DNA of 64,000 nucleotides from Clostridiales bacterium UBA2432 (GTDB lineage Bacteria; Bacillota; Clostridia; Lachnospirales; Vallitaleaceae). The stretch is taken from positions 58,951 through 122,950 of the forward strand of contig DDQW01000093.1 of the NCBI GenBank assembly GCA_002342805.1. Direction: 5' to 3'. Shown here in pieces: positions 27,483-36,166 of the stretch (position 1 is the stretch's first letter; each line of letters starts with the position of its first letter). Made by a program: the position numbers and the translations under genes. The notes beneath the pieces are model-generated. The model ran no database searches. It was not told the origin of the DNA and was given only the letters and a program-made list of their open reading frames with translations.

Positions 27483-27749
27483 TAAAAGCCCTCTGCTCCT
27501 TACGGAACAGAGGGCATCATCTGCGGTACCACCTCTGAATCAGAAACTTCTCACAAAGTTTCCCTTATCGAGTACAAACATACTCTTACGCTATATCGGG
27601 CGTTCCCGTCTAACCCTACTTCATCTTCAGGCAGCAGCTCCAAGATGTATTCGCATCAGTACATCTATAGCCTTACACCAACCGGCTACTCTCTAAAAAA
27701 TGTTCCTGAACTACTTCTTCTCTTCATCGCCTTAAATCTTATTAAATCT
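27483..27749 (-). ncRNA. T-box leader with UAC (Tyr) specifier, upstream of tyrS
   Basis: On the minus strand the leader shows Stem I with an AGAGAGTAGCC distal region and the specifier segment GCGAATACATC; the codon after GAA is TAC (27647-27649), tyrosine. The T-box core GAGGTGGTACCGCAG lies at 27521-27536. A 12-bp, GC-rich terminator stem with loop GTAA (27488-27514) is followed by T residues. Uncharged tRNA-Tyr should allow read-through into tyrS and possibly the CBS and MATE genes. Confidence 0.93.
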
Positions 27750-27778
27750 ATTGTATAGAATAAATTGACTTTTGTAAA
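27750..27778 (-). promoter_or_regulatory. Promoter of the tyrS T-box operon
   Basis: Minus-strand TTTACA (27773-27778), a 17-bp spacer and TACAAT (27750-27755). Placed correctly to start the T-box leader near 27743. Confidence 0.7.
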
Positions 27779-27790
27779 GTTATAATTTTA

Positions 27791-29002
27791 TTAATTCTTA
27801 TCTAAACGTTGACTCAATAGAAAACCAAGAAAGGAAAGGGCAATAATAAAAACGAAAATCACTTTATAATTATTAAATGCATCAATAAGCAAGCCTGTAC
27901 TCATAACTCCAACGACAGCTCCAAAGCCATAGGCTGTAAAAATAATTCCATAATTTTTACTATATTGTTTCATTCCGTATAAAGCCATGGTTGTCATGGG
28001 TGCTATGGCAAGCCAAGCTCCAAGATTAAGCCATAGGATGCTAAATGCCAGAATATAAATGAATTTATTACCTGAATGTGCAAACAACATAAGGGTCGAA
28101 GCCAGGAAAATAAATGCAAAGGAAGTACGCATAGCCACACTTGGACGAAACCGTTCTGTAATCCAACCGAATAAAGGGCGTCCTAGACCATTAAAAAGTG
28201 CAAATATGGTCATCCACCAAGCCACAATCGAAGGATTAAGTTCAACCACAGCCGTTCCGACGTTATTGGTCAATCCAATAATGGTCAATCCAATCATCGT
28301 TCCAAGGAAAAAACAAATATACACAATAAGAAAACTCTTTGTTTTTAGCATGGGTGTCTCTTCATGATCATCGATAATCCTCGCTGAAAGAATCGGTTCT
28401 GCCTGCTTTCCTTTTCCTTCTTGAGGTGTCTTTATCGTAAAGGAAAGAATAGGAATTAAAATTCCAAAGAGTATCCCATAATTTACAAATGTTTGAATTA
28501 GTCCAAAGGATTCAATCATCCAAAACCCAAAAGGTGCTGTTATTAAAGGGGATAAACCAAATCCTGCAAGAATGATGCCAACAACAACTCCCCGTTTTTT
28601 AGGAAACCACTGGGTCATAACATAAATAGGCACTCCATAAGATATCCCCACACCAAATCCAATCAAGATTCCATACGTTATCGTTAAAAGAACAATTCCC
28701 GAACTCAAAGAAGAGAGTAGCCAGCCAATGGCAACAAAAAAACCGCCACTGATTAATAGTACTCTCGGAGAATATTTTTCAATTAAAATTCCACCTAGCA
28801 TCATACTTAATGCATAGGTTAATAAAAAAAACATATATGGCAGTCCACTTAATGTAGCTCCTACACTGTAATGCGCCTCAACCGGAACACGAAATACACT
28901 CCAGGAATATACTGTCCCGTACATCATCATCAAAAAAACACTTAAAATCACATAAGTCCATCGTTCAATATTATATCCTTTTACTTTCACAGTCATCTCC
29001 AT
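27791..29002 (-). CDS. OFA-family MFS transporter (oxalate/formate antiporter-like)
   Basis: A 403-residue protein with 12 predicted helices. The first helix region GTVYSWSVFRVPVE and the YALSMMLGG-ILIEKYSPR loop are typical of the OFA family; a cytoplasmic loop of about 30 residues divides the halves. Substrates are anions such as oxalate/formate or other carboxylates, not decidable here. Start is uncertain: ATG at 29002 and 28996 lack a well-spaced SD, while GTG at 28990 has GGAG six bases upstream. The tyrS promoter begins directly after its stop and no terminator is obvious between. Confidence 0.87.
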   Translation of the reverse strand: MEMTVKVKGYNIERWTYVILSVFLMMMYGTVYSWSVFRVPVEAHYSVGATLSGLPYMFFLLTYALSMMLGGILIEKYSPRVLLISGGFFVAIGWLLSSLSSGIVLLTITYGILIGFGVGISYGVPIYVMTQWFPKKRGVVVGIILAGFGLSPLITAPFGFWMIESFGLIQTFVNYGILFGILIPILSFTIKTPQEGKGKQAEPILSARIIDDHEETPMLKTKSFLIVYICFFLGTMIGLTIIGLTNNVGTAVVELNPSIVAWWMTIFALFNGLGRPLFGWITERFRPSVAMRTSFAFIFLASTLMLFAHSGNKFIYILAFSILWLNLGAWLAIAPMTTMALYGMKQYSKNYGIIFTAYGFGAVVGVMSTGLLIDAFNNYKVIFVFIIALSFLGFLLSQRLDKN

Positions 29003-29086
29003 TCTGTATTATATGTATTTTACTTTGAATATCAAAGTATTATTGAGTATTTTATCACATCATGTAAATGGATGCAATATGAATCA

Positions 29087-31693
29087 TTACTCATCAAAAG
29101 ATATTTTGTTGTTCAAACCTTCCTCTTGTTCAATGAGACGTTCTTGAATATTTTTTTGAACACGATCTACTTCTTCCTTAAAATACTCTGCAGATAAGCG
29201 CTTGGCTCCTTTTCCCATGATGATAACTTGTTCTAAAACATCCGATGTTGCTACAGTCACCTCATAATCCGGTCGAATCTTTTCGACAAACCTTTCAATG
29301 TATTGATCTGCTGTTTCAGCCTCTTTGGTATACACCACATCAATCTGATGATATTTGGAAATAGACCCGGGGTTACCTGCAACACGATAGGCATCAAAAA
29401 CCACAATGACTTTTTCAGATTTTTGACTTTGATAATTGGTCAAAATATCCAATAGCTGTATTCTAGCTGATTCCAAACTATGTTTTGCCGTTTCTTTTAA
29501 GTTTTCCCACGCAAAAATAATATTATATCCGTCAACAAGCAGATATTGGTCTTTGGCTACTGCCGGTTTATGTTCATACTCTGACGACTCCGTTTTTTTC
29601 TTCTTACCGTAAACCACTTTTGCTTCTTTTGACGTTCGGTTTCGTTTTTGCTCACCATAGGTCTGACGCAAAATTTGTTCAACTTCATCGTTACTAATAT
29701 CTCGATTTGATATTGAACTTACCGGTTGAATCGGACTACTTTTAAACTCTTCTTTCACTTTTTTTTGAAGATATCCACCCGTATCAATATGCATAAAGCT
29801 TTCAACCTGGTCCCAAGGCACATAAAATCCGGCTCCTTTTTTACAAAAAACAGATCCACTTCGCTCTCTTGGATCATTTTCCGGATCATACGCTTTTTCT
29901 TCGATGACTTCCTCTGTGTTATGACAAGGTTCATATCCTTCTAAAGAAAACAAACAGCGTCCCGTCCCCTTAGTATATGATAAAACCTCAATCTGGTAAT
30001 TCATCATGGTCTTAACCGGAGCCACACCTTCTAATATTGCCCACTCCCCTTCAAATTCAGGGTCTTGATAACGTCCGTACATTCGCTCAATATCCGATAA
30101 GGCTCTTCCTAAAAATTCTTTTGGAAGTTCTATACGAAAGGCATAAACCGGTTCAAGCAATAGAGACTCTGCTTTCATGAGTCCTTGACGTAGTGCTCGA
30201 TATGTTGCTTGACGAAAATCTCCACCTTCAGTATGTTTGAGGTGTCCGCGACCGGCAATTAAGGTAATCTTCATATCTGTAATCTCTGATCCGGTCAACA
30301 CACCAATATGCTCTCGTTCTTTTAAATGAGTTAAAACCAAGCGTTGCCAGTTTCGATCCAAATCATCTTCGTTACAATTCGTAGCATACTCCATGCCACT
30401 TCCTCTATCTCCTGGTTCAAGCAATAAATGGACTTCGGCATAATGTCTTAAGGGTTCAAAATGTCCAACTCCAATAACAGGACTTTTTATGGATTCTTTA
30501 TATACAAGATTACCTGAATCAAAGTGAACCTCCACACCAAATCGTTCCAAAATCAAACTACGCAAGATTTCAATCTCAATCTCCCCCATAACCTGGGCAT
30601 GAATTTCACTTAACTCTTCATTCCACACAATATTTAAATGGGGTTCTTCTTCTTCTAATTTTTTCAAATCATCGAGCATTTTAGCAACATTACAATCTTG
30701 TGGTAACTCAATACGGTAATTTAATACTGGTTCAATATATGGACGATAGGTATGTTCTTCAAATCCAAGACCTTGACCCGCTTGAGATTTTGTCAATCCG
30801 GTTACTGCGCAGATGCTTCCCGGTCCAATCGTATGAACTAATTCATATTGATTTCCTGAGTAGATACGAATCTGATCCACTTTTTCATCATCAAACACAT
30901 CTTTGACTCGCAAGCTTCCACCGGTAATTTTCAAATGCGTTAGCCGATTCCCCTGTTCATCTCGAGATATTTTATAAATTCTCGCTCCAAAAATATCCGG
31001 ATATTTTTTTTGCTCCATATACGTCGCTAATCCAGACAAGAAGGTTTCGACACCTATATTTTTTAAAGCCGATCCAAAATAAACCGGGAAAATTTTACGC
31101 CTTGTAATAAGGCCTTGTATATCTTCCGTGTCCAAGGTCCCTTCTTCAAGGTATTTTTCCATTGCATGTTCATCACTCATTGCCATATTTTCCATATTTT
31201 GACTCCATGAAGATGCATTCCCAAAGTCAAGACATTCTTCACTCAAACGCTCCTGTAATTGTCTTAATAGCTTATCTTGATTAGTTCCTATTTGATCCAT
31301 TTTATTCACAAAAAGAAACGTTGGCACGTGGTAACGGTCGAGCAGTTTCCACAGTGTCAACGTATGCGCTTGAATACCGTCCATCCCGTTAATGACCAAG
31401 ACCGCATAGTCAAGAACTTGCAAGGTTCTCTCCATCTCAGAAGAAAAATCAATATGCCCGGGAGTATCTAATAGAGTTACCTCTGTATCACCGAGTGAGA
31501 AAACTGCTTGCTTGGAAAAAATCGTAATACCACGTTCTTTTTCTAAGGAAAAGGTATCTAAAAAAGTGTCTTGGTGATCGACTCGACCAATCTTACGAAT
31601 TTTTCCGGTTAAATAGAGTAGTATTTCTGATAAAGTTGTTTTTCCGGCGTCAACATGGGCCAGAATACCCATCGATAATTTATTGTCTTTCAT
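29087..31693 (-). CDS. TetM-like ribosomal GTPase fused to a Rae1/YacP-like NYN nuclease domain
   Basis: An 868-residue fusion. Residues 1-650 resemble the Tet(M)/Tet(O)-type ribosomal-protection GTPases, with EF-G-like order. G1 is AHVDAGKTT (about 12-20), the RGITI switch I, DTPGHIDF (G3) and NKMD (G4); all are intact. A charged linker (about 650-710) rich in Lys/Arg follows. Residues about 714-860 are an NYN/PIN-like domain like YacP/Rae1, beginning YLLVDGYNIIFAW (Asp721), then VVFDAYR, ETADQYIE and VATSD, whose acidic residues are the expected metal site. Rae1 is known to cut mRNA in the ribosomal A site, where TetM-like factors also bind, so a ribosome-directed role is plausible. It is unlikely to be only a tetracycline-resistance gene. 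SD is weak (GAGTG). Confidence 0.85.
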   Translation of the reverse strand: MKDNKLSMGILAHVDAGKTTLSEILLYLTGKIRKIGRVDHQDTFLDTFSLEKERGITIFSKQAVFSLGDTEVTLLDTPGHIDFSSEMERTLQVLDYAVLVINGMDGIQAHTLTLWKLLDRYHVPTFLFVNKMDQIGTNQDKLLRQLQERLSEECLDFGNASSWSQNMENMAMSDEHAMEKYLEEGTLDTEDIQGLITRRKIFPVYFGSALKNIGVETFLSGLATYMEQKKYPDIFGARIYKISRDEQGNRLTHLKITGGSLRVKDVFDDEKVDQIRIYSGNQYELVHTIGPGSICAVTGLTKSQAGQGLGFEEHTYRPYIEPVLNYRIELPQDCNVAKMLDDLKKLEEEEPHLNIVWNEELSEIHAQVMGEIEIEILRSLILERFGVEVHFDSGNLVYKESIKSPVIGVGHFEPLRHYAEVHLLLEPGDRGSGMEYATNCNEDDLDRNWQRLVLTHLKEREHIGVLTGSEITDMKITLIAGRGHLKHTEGGDFRQATYRALRQGLMKAESLLLEPVYAFRIELPKEFLGRALSDIERMYGRYQDPEFEGEWAILEGVAPVKTMMNYQIEVLSYTKGTGRCLFSLEGYEPCHNTEEVIEEKAYDPENDPRERSGSVFCKKGAGFYVPWDQVESFMHIDTGGYLQKKVKEEFKSSPIQPVSSISNRDISNDEVEQILRQTYGEQKRNRTSKEAKVVYGKKKKTESSEYEHKPAVAKDQYLLVDGYNIIFAWENLKETAKHSLESARIQLLDILTNYQSQKSEKVIVVFDAYRVAGNPGSISKYHQIDVVYTKEAETADQYIERFVEKIRPDYEVTVATSDVLEQVIIMGKGAKRLSAEYFKEEVDRVQKNIQERLIEQEEGLNNKISFDE

Positions 31694-31717
31694 AATATGT
31701 CACTCAATTTCTTTCAT

Positions 31718-32521
31718 TTATTGCTTCTTCAATAATGTCAGTCGAAGAATATTTCCGATAAGTGCAACAATGGCTACAATACAAAAGCTAATCGTCACCA
31801 TAACAGCCGGGTATTGTCCGGCGAATCCGCTTGTCGATGTATGTTTGATAAGGATTCCTGTATATGCCCATAAAATAACTAAACCATAAAAGACATCTTT
31901 GTTCTTGGTCATGGTCCAACCACTAATAACAATACCAATCACAGATATTAAAATCATCCAAAAAGTTTCCGGAAGTCCGAATCCGTTCCATTCAAGGCTA
32001 ACTAATAGTACTGTTACGTTGGCAATCGTTGCTATGGTAATCCAACCGAAATAAATTGAAAATGGTACATCAATAAACCATTGATGCTTGGTACCTCGGA
32101 CATATCTAACTGTCTGTTGCTTGATTAAAATAAGTCCGACTAAAATCACAACAATTAGAATCAGCGAAACAAGAATCCATTCATAATGCCAAGCAATAAT
32201 CCATAAACTATTGGCAATTGATGTAATAATAAAAAGTACATTAATGCGACGAATGTTCAAACGTTCATAGGATTCGCTTCGTCTAGACATGATTAACTGA
32301 TAAATACAATATAGACCTAATAAAATGTAAATAAGACCCCAAATCGAAAACGTAATTCCGGCCGGTGCAAATAAGTTACCATAAGCATCAGAAACTTCTC
32401 CACTTGTTTGTCCATTAATCGGCAAAATATTTGCCAATGCATTCATTGCAATCATTATCAGATAGAAAATTGCCGCTATTACCGGTACTGTAAAATCTTG
32501 TTTTGATACTCCCATTTTCAT
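31718..32521 (-). CDS. TspO/MBR-related tryptophan-rich membrane protein
   Basis: A 267-residue polytopic membrane protein with 6-7 helices. The opening part (NLFAPAGITFSIWGLIYILLGLY near 47-70) and a later LEWNGFGLPETFW segment are like clostridial TspO/MBR-related tryptophan-rich proteins, although it is longer than the compact 5-helix TspO (about 160 residues). Known family members bind porphyrins or cholesterol, but binding here is not shown. Start ATG 32521 has GGAGG at eight bases. A promoter (32558-32586) lies just upstream. Family assignment is moderate. Confidence 0.6.
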   Translation of the reverse strand: MKMGVSKQDFTVPVIAAIFYLIMIAMNALANILPINGQTSGEVSDAYGNLFAPAGITFSIWGLIYILLGLYCIYQLIMSRRSESYERLNIRRINVLFIITSIANSLWIIAWHYEWILVSLILIVVILVGLILIKQQTVRYVRGTKHQWFIDVPFSIYFGWITIATIANVTVLLVSLEWNGFGLPETFWMILISVIGIVISGWTMTKNKDVFYGLVILWAYTGILIKHTSTSGFAGQYPAVMVTISFCIVAIVALIGNILRLTLLKKQ

Positions 32522-32557
32522 CCTATTACCTCCATATACATTTTTTTTATTAAGATA

Positions 32558-32586
32558 ATAGTATCATTTCCAAGGTTGCTTTGCAA
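32558..32586 (-). promoter_or_regulatory. Promoter of the TspO-like gene
   Basis: Minus-strand TTGCAA (32581-32586), 17-bp spacer, TACTAT (32558-32563), about 37 bp before the ATG. Its -35 touches the T-run of the upstream terminator. Confidence 0.55.
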
Positions 32587-32613
32587 GAAAAAAGGAACAG
32601 GCAAAAGCCTGTT
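32584..32613 (-). terminator. Intrinsic terminator after the DUF1858 gene
   Basis: Nine-bp GC-rich stem (GGAACAGGC / GCCTGTTCC) with an AAAA-type loop (32591-32613), followed on the minus strand by six T residues (complement of 32585-32590). Sits 10 bp after the stop at 32623. Confidence 0.88.
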
Positions 32614-32622
32614 CCCTCTCTA

Positions 32623-32805
32623 CTATTGATTTAATTCTGTAATGAGTTTATCAATATTTAATCCATGAATCTCAGCTGCTTCTTCTAATGATTCCATTTG
32701 TGATGAAGGACACCCTAAGCATCCCATTCCATTTGACATTAAAATCGTTGCAGCACCTTCTTTTTTATCCAGTATTTCACTTATAATCATATCTTTTGTA
32801 ATCAT
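32623..32805 (-). CDS. DUF1858 disulfide protein (hybrid-cluster-associated type)
   Basis: A 60-residue protein with the DUF1858 fold. It carries GMGCLGCPSS near residues 26-35, a CxxC redox pair as in the hybrid-cluster-protein-associated disulfide family (TIGR03980-type). Likely a small thiol-redox partner in the cytoplasm. It ends a three-gene operon with the siroheme reductase and an unrecognised 208-residue protein (gap 15 bp) and is followed by a strong terminator. A second DUF1858 protein without this CxxC lies at 36214. Confidence 0.85.
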   Translation of the reverse strand: MITKDMIISEILDKKEGAATILMSNGMGCLGCPSSQMESLEEAAEIHGLNIDKLITELNQ

Positions 32806-32820
32806 TATATCTTCTCCTTT

Positions 32821-33447
32821 TTAAATAGTTAGTTCATGTAATTGTTCTTCACCCAATGTATACGTATACCGCATAGCACTGTTTGTTTCTTCCACAAATC
32901 CACGTGTAAAGGCTTCTCTGAAGTGGTAATAATGTTCTACCGGCACTGATTCTTGTTCCCAATTGTTTTTATGCACGCAAACTGCAGTCTGCCATATTAC
33001 TTTATCCTCTTCTTGTTCAATCAAACGATTGACCCGATCACAGGGCATTCCTTCCAGCAATACATCACCTAATAGATTAAACATTTCTGCCGGCTCTGTC
33101 GCCTTTGCATTTAACCGTCTAGCATGTTCGCGTCCTTTATTTTCATAAATATTTTGAATACCTTCAAGGGCGTTTTCACTTGATTCTAAAAGGATGTTGA
33201 CAAGTGCCGCTTGTCTTCTTTCAGCAACGGTAATCCGCTCTTGAAGCCATCCATGAATATTTGACTGGTCAATCATAGTCTCTAAAGGTTGGTCTGGAAT
33301 AAATTGTCCGTACTTCTCCAAAATCGCTTCTTGTTTTTCTTGTAAATTCTGTGTTTCTAACCCTTTTGCAATCTCTTTTTCCACATCTTCTAAGATAAGT
33401 ATTTTGTTAAAAAGCCATGTATGAATTGGTGCTAAAAATTGACTCAT
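32821..33447 (-). CDS. Unrecognised 208-residue protein in the siroheme-reductase operon
   Basis: I do not recognise this family. The protein is soluble, mainly helical and acidic, with two isolated cysteines, in GMPCDRVN (about 138) and AVCVHKN (about 158), and a C-terminal YYHFREAFTRGF segment. There is no signal peptide or membrane helix. Its start ATG overlaps the stop of the siroheme reductase gene by 4 bp, and the DUF1858 disulfide gene follows 15 bp later, so the three are one operon and it probably serves the same redox job. Ribosome site and codon use look normal, so it is a real gene. Confidence 0.7.
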   Translation of the reverse strand: MSQFLAPIHTWLFNKILILEDVEKEIAKGLETQNLQEKQEAILEKYGQFIPDQPLETMIDQSNIHGWLQERITVAERRQAALVNILLESSENALEGIQNIYENKGREHARRLNAKATEPAEMFNLLGDVLLEGMPCDRVNRLIEQEEDKVIWQTAVCVHKNNWEQESVPVEHYYHFREAFTRGFVEETNSAMRYTYTLGEEQLHELTI

Positions 33448-34157
33448 ATCTCTTCCTCTTCGTCTTTCTCATTATTGGGTATCGTTATCATATTATTATA
33501 TTTTTCCATTACGCCTTGAATAAACACATCTAGACCGATACGGTCCACGAATGGCCCTAATTTATCGCCAAGCTCTGCAGCTTCACAATAATAATCAAAA
33601 ACCGCATCAACCATACGTTCTGTTTCTTCTTCAGATAAACCTCTTGCTATTTCATCCGGTAATCTTGGATGAAAACCTGCGCTTCCACCGACGCGAACAA
33701 TATATCCTTCCGGATCAGCTAAAATCACAATATCTTTGCTATTTGCACTTGTACATGCATTCAAACATCCGGTTACACCGATTTTTGTACGATTTGGTGC
33801 CGGTCTACCGTAATATTTCTTCTCAAGTCGTAAACCAAGTTTCATTGAGTTTTGTTTAGCGCGTTTGCAAAAAGCTGCCGGGCATATCTCAACATTTTTT
33901 ACAGAATATGGCGACTTCACTCCCGGATCCATATCTAAATCTTGCCATGCCAGGTCAACATCTTCCGGTCGAATTCCTAAAATAGTAATCCGTTGTCCTG
34001 AAGTGATTTTTAGTTGCCCCTTATATTTTTCAGCAACATTCGCAATTTTTATCATATCTGCAGGCGATATAAAACCACCCGGTATTCTTGGAGTAATTCC
34101 AAATGTTCTTTTTCCGTTGCGTACTTTTTGAAGTACTGCAAAACTTGGGTCTGCCAT
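33444..34157 (-). CDS. Small siroheme/4Fe-4S nitrite-sulfite reductase-like protein
   Basis: About 237 residues, corresponding to one NiR/SiR half. It shows an N-terminal ferredoxin-like repeat (FGITPRIPGGFISPADM, then KITSGQRITILGIRPED), and a C-terminal siroheme-cluster region with two cysteine pairs: CPAAFC and CLNAC. The second pair is the normal C-x3-C. The first reads C-x4-C, where C-x5-C is usual, and the DNA (about 33857-33880) confirms it. Start: the ORF extends to 34244, but AGAGGTG is well placed for the ATG at 34157, so I use that. It begins the operon and lies divergent from the Crp/Fnr regulator. Substrate (nitrite, sulfite or other) is not shown. Confidence 0.82.
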   Translation of the reverse strand: MADPSFAVLQKVRNGKRTFGITPRIPGGFISPADMIKIANVAEKYKGQLKITSGQRITILGIRPEDVDLAWQDLDMDPGVKSPYSVKNVEICPAAFCKRAKQNSMKLGLRLEKKYYGRPAPNRTKIGVTGCLNACTSANSKDIVILADPEGYIVRVGGSAGFHPRLPDEIARGLSEEETERMVDAVFDYYCEAAELGDKLGPFVDRIGLDVFIQGVMEKYNNMITIPNNEKDEEEEI

Positions 34158-34255
34158 TAATGCACCTCTTTTTTTTGGTCTATGGTTTGCTGTAAACACT
34201 ATATATACATCATAAGGGATATCCTTGTTTTTTGATGTAGCCACAGCAACAAATA

Positions 34256-34284
34256 TTGAATTTGGAATATCTTTATATTATAAT
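34256..34284 (+). promoter_or_regulatory. Promoter of the Crp/Fnr-family regulator
   Basis: TTGAAT (34256-34261), 17-bp spacer and a perfect TATAAT (34279-34284). The ATG at 34304 has GGAGGTG just upstream, giving a very short leader of about 13 bases. Confidence 0.8.
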
Positions 34285-34303
34285 TACATAACGGAGGTGA
34301 CCT

Positions 34304-34942
34304 ATGGATAACATCTTAAACACATTACCCTCAAATCTTGTATCCGATTATATGAAAAATGGACGTTTCATCGAAAAATCCTATCAGAAGAATGAAATTA
34401 TTCACTTTGAGGATGAACTCTGTGAACAAATTGAACTCATCCTCACTGGTGAGATTGCTATTGAACGTATTGGAAAATCCGGTGACTTTATGACCATCAA
34501 TCGGTTTGGAAAGAATAGTGTCATTGGTGCTAATCTTATTTTTTCAAGCTCTAGCCATTATCCCATGACCATATCTTCAAAAACCGAATCTAAGGTTATT
34601 ATTATAAAAAAAGATTTACTATTTGAACTATGTAATCAATACCCCGCATTTTTGTTACAATTTATTCGAATCATCTCAGATCTTTCTGTACTAATTGGAA
34701 CCAAAATGAAGAACCGGGTCAGTCGAACAATTCGCGATAGTATTATCACCTATATTAATCGACAATATCATCTACAACAAACACAAACCATTCGCTTGAC
34801 AATGACGAAAAAAGCTCTATCTGAAATGTTTGGAGTTAGTCGAACCTCTTTGTCACGAGAGCTTCAAAAAATGAAGCAAGATCAACTCATAGACTTTGAT
34901 TCGAACACCATTACTATTAAAGATAAAGCTTTGCTACAGTAG
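34304..34942 (+). CDS. Crp/Fnr-family transcription regulator
   Basis: A 212-residue regulator: cyclic-nucleotide-binding-like beta-roll (about 1-120), a long dimer helix, and a C-terminal HTH_Crp (about 150-205) with recognition helix in MFGVSRTSLSRELQKMK. No FNR-type N-terminal cysteine cluster is seen. The SRxSLSREL helix is common in clostridial HcpR-like regulators of nitrosative or redox genes, but I cannot name the effector. It is divergent from the siroheme reductase operon. The two palindromes at 36195-36208 and 36974-36989 sit at activator-type positions and are its likeliest targets (inference). Confidence 0.88.
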   Translation: MDNILNTLPSNLVSDYMKNGRFIEKSYQKNEIIHFEDELCEQIELILTGEIAIERIGKSGDFMTINRFGKNSVIGANLIFSSSSHYPMTISSKTESKVIIIKKDLLFELCNQYPAFLLQFIRIISDLSVLIGTKMKNRVSRTIRDSIITYINRQYHLQQTQTIRLTMTKKALSEMFGVSRTSLSRELQKMKQDQLIDFDSNTITIKDKALLQ

Positions 34943-34946
34943 TATT

Positions 34947-35651
34947 CTACTTATTCATAATAATTGCCTTTGTTGGACATTTTGCAACATTTTTTTGCAA
35001 TAATGCTCTATCTATCTCCATGTTTTCATGAATGACATAGGCTTTTCCTTGGCGCATTTCAAATACTTGAGGCATTGATTTTTGACAAGCCGAACAACCA
35101 ATGCAATAATCTTCTTTGACATATAGACGCTCATTGACTTGATCTTCTTCACCACTAATGGGAACCTTTGCTTTTTTCATAATCCATCCGATTGCCATAA
35201 TAAGTACTACTGTCAGTAGCCATCGCGTCAACATAAATTCCGAACCTAAAAACTTCATTTCATTTGCCAGCATCGGTACTTTTATTACAGCCCAAGCACT
35301 TAAAATAATAACAACATTACTTACACTTGCACCTTTTTTGTGTAACATTTTTGCTATTGGAAATGCGGCATAAATCGGTCCTGCTGAAAGACTTCCAAAG
35401 GCTAACGCCAAGACTCCACCAACAATACCCGACCGACTTCCTAATCGCTTGATAATCCATTCTTTAGGAATTAAGATGTCAATTGCAACTGTTAACATAA
35501 ATATGACCGGAAGAATCTGAAACATTTCTATTAAATAATAGCTCGTGTTCGATAAGGCTTGTTTTCCTAGCTCTCCATTGACAATAAATAAGATAATGTA
35601 AACAATAAACACACTTATTGGCAACTTATTTTTTTTTACTAACTCCACCAT
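34947..35651 (-). CDS. Permease half with C-terminal ferredoxin domain
   Basis: A 234-residue protein: five predicted helices (about 10-165) of the permease DUF318/UPF0718 type, with the GSLSAGPIYAAFP motif, then a cytoplasmic [4Fe-4S] ferredoxin-like tail with CIGCSAC near 188-194 and CP near 224. Together with the preceding 160-residue gene it appears to make one two-part permease. The two genes are coupled: the ATG (35649-35651) overlaps the upstream stop. Substrate unknown; a role in anaerobic anion or sulfur handling would fit the neighbourhood. Convergent with the Crp/Fnr gene, only 4 bp between stops. Confidence 0.8.
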   Translation of the reverse strand: MVELVKKNKLPISVFIVYIILFIVNGELGKQALSNTSYYLIEMFQILPVIFMLTVAIDILIPKEWIIKRLGSRSGIVGGVLALAFGSLSAGPIYAAFPIAKMLHKKGASVSNVVIILSAWAVIKVPMLANEMKFLGSEFMLTRWLLTVVLIMAIGWIMKKAKVPISGEEDQVNERLYVKEDYCIGCSACQKSMPQVFEMRQGKAYVIHENMEIDRALLQKNVAKCPTKAIIMNK

Positions 35652-36133
35652 TATAATATCACCCCCATTAAGACAGCAATGACTATAGCCGCTGAAAAAC
35701 TCAAAACGTTTCTAGACAATGCAAATTTAAGTCCAAATTCCTTATTCTCAAGGGGAAAAGTGACAACACCGACCATGGTTAACGTCGTTAAAAAGGCTAC
35801 TCCGGGAACAATACTTGCACCTGCATCCACAAAAGAACCCACTAATGGAAAAGCGACGAAAGCAGGAATTAAGGTCACACTGCCAATAAGCGCCGCTACT
35901 AGTGAAGAGAAAACAACGTTTTCTGAGCCTAATACCGTCTTAATTGTTTGGGGTGGTATAAATGTCAATAATAAGCCAATCAAGAATATAATTCCAATAA
36001 TATCACCCAGCATATTTTTCATCATGCCTCGTGATTTTTTCATCGACTCTTTTGCTCCACCTTTTCCTTTAAGGATTGCGATGATAAAAAGAATGCCTCC
36101 AATAATCCAAAAACCAAGTGTAAATACGTCCAT
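35651..36133 (-). CDS. Permease half (DUF318/UPF0718 type)
   Basis: A 160-residue membrane protein with 4-5 helices. Its loop GSVTLIPAFVAFPLVGSFVDAGAS parallels GSLSAGPIYAAFPIAKMLHKKGAS of the next gene, showing that the two are the halves of an internally duplicated permease that is normally one polypeptide of about 300 residues. A palindrome and TATAAT (36167-36208) lie just upstream. SD AAAGGAG precedes the ATG at 36133. No frameshift is needed to explain the split; both genes have sound starts and stops. Confidence 0.8.
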   Translation of the reverse strand: MDVFTLGFWIIGGILFIIAILKGKGGAKESMKKSRGMMKNMLGDIIGIIFLIGLLLTFIPPQTIKTVLGSENVVFSSLVAALIGSVTLIPAFVAFPLVGSFVDAGASIVPGVAFLTTLTMVGVVTFPLENKEFGLKFALSRNVLSFSAAIVIAVLMGVIL

Positions 36134-36166
36134 ATGTTACTCCTTTCAATTCGTTAGATTGCCTTC

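Noticed and set aside
29087..31693. Calling this gene a tetracycline-resistance determinant
   Set aside because: The NYN nuclease domain and lack of mobile context argue for a ribosome-linked function; resistance cannot be concluded from the GTPase half.
34158..34244. N-terminal extension of the siroheme reductase ORF
   Set aside because: The ATG at 34157 has AGAGGTG at good spacing; the longer start does not, and the extension lacks family motifs.
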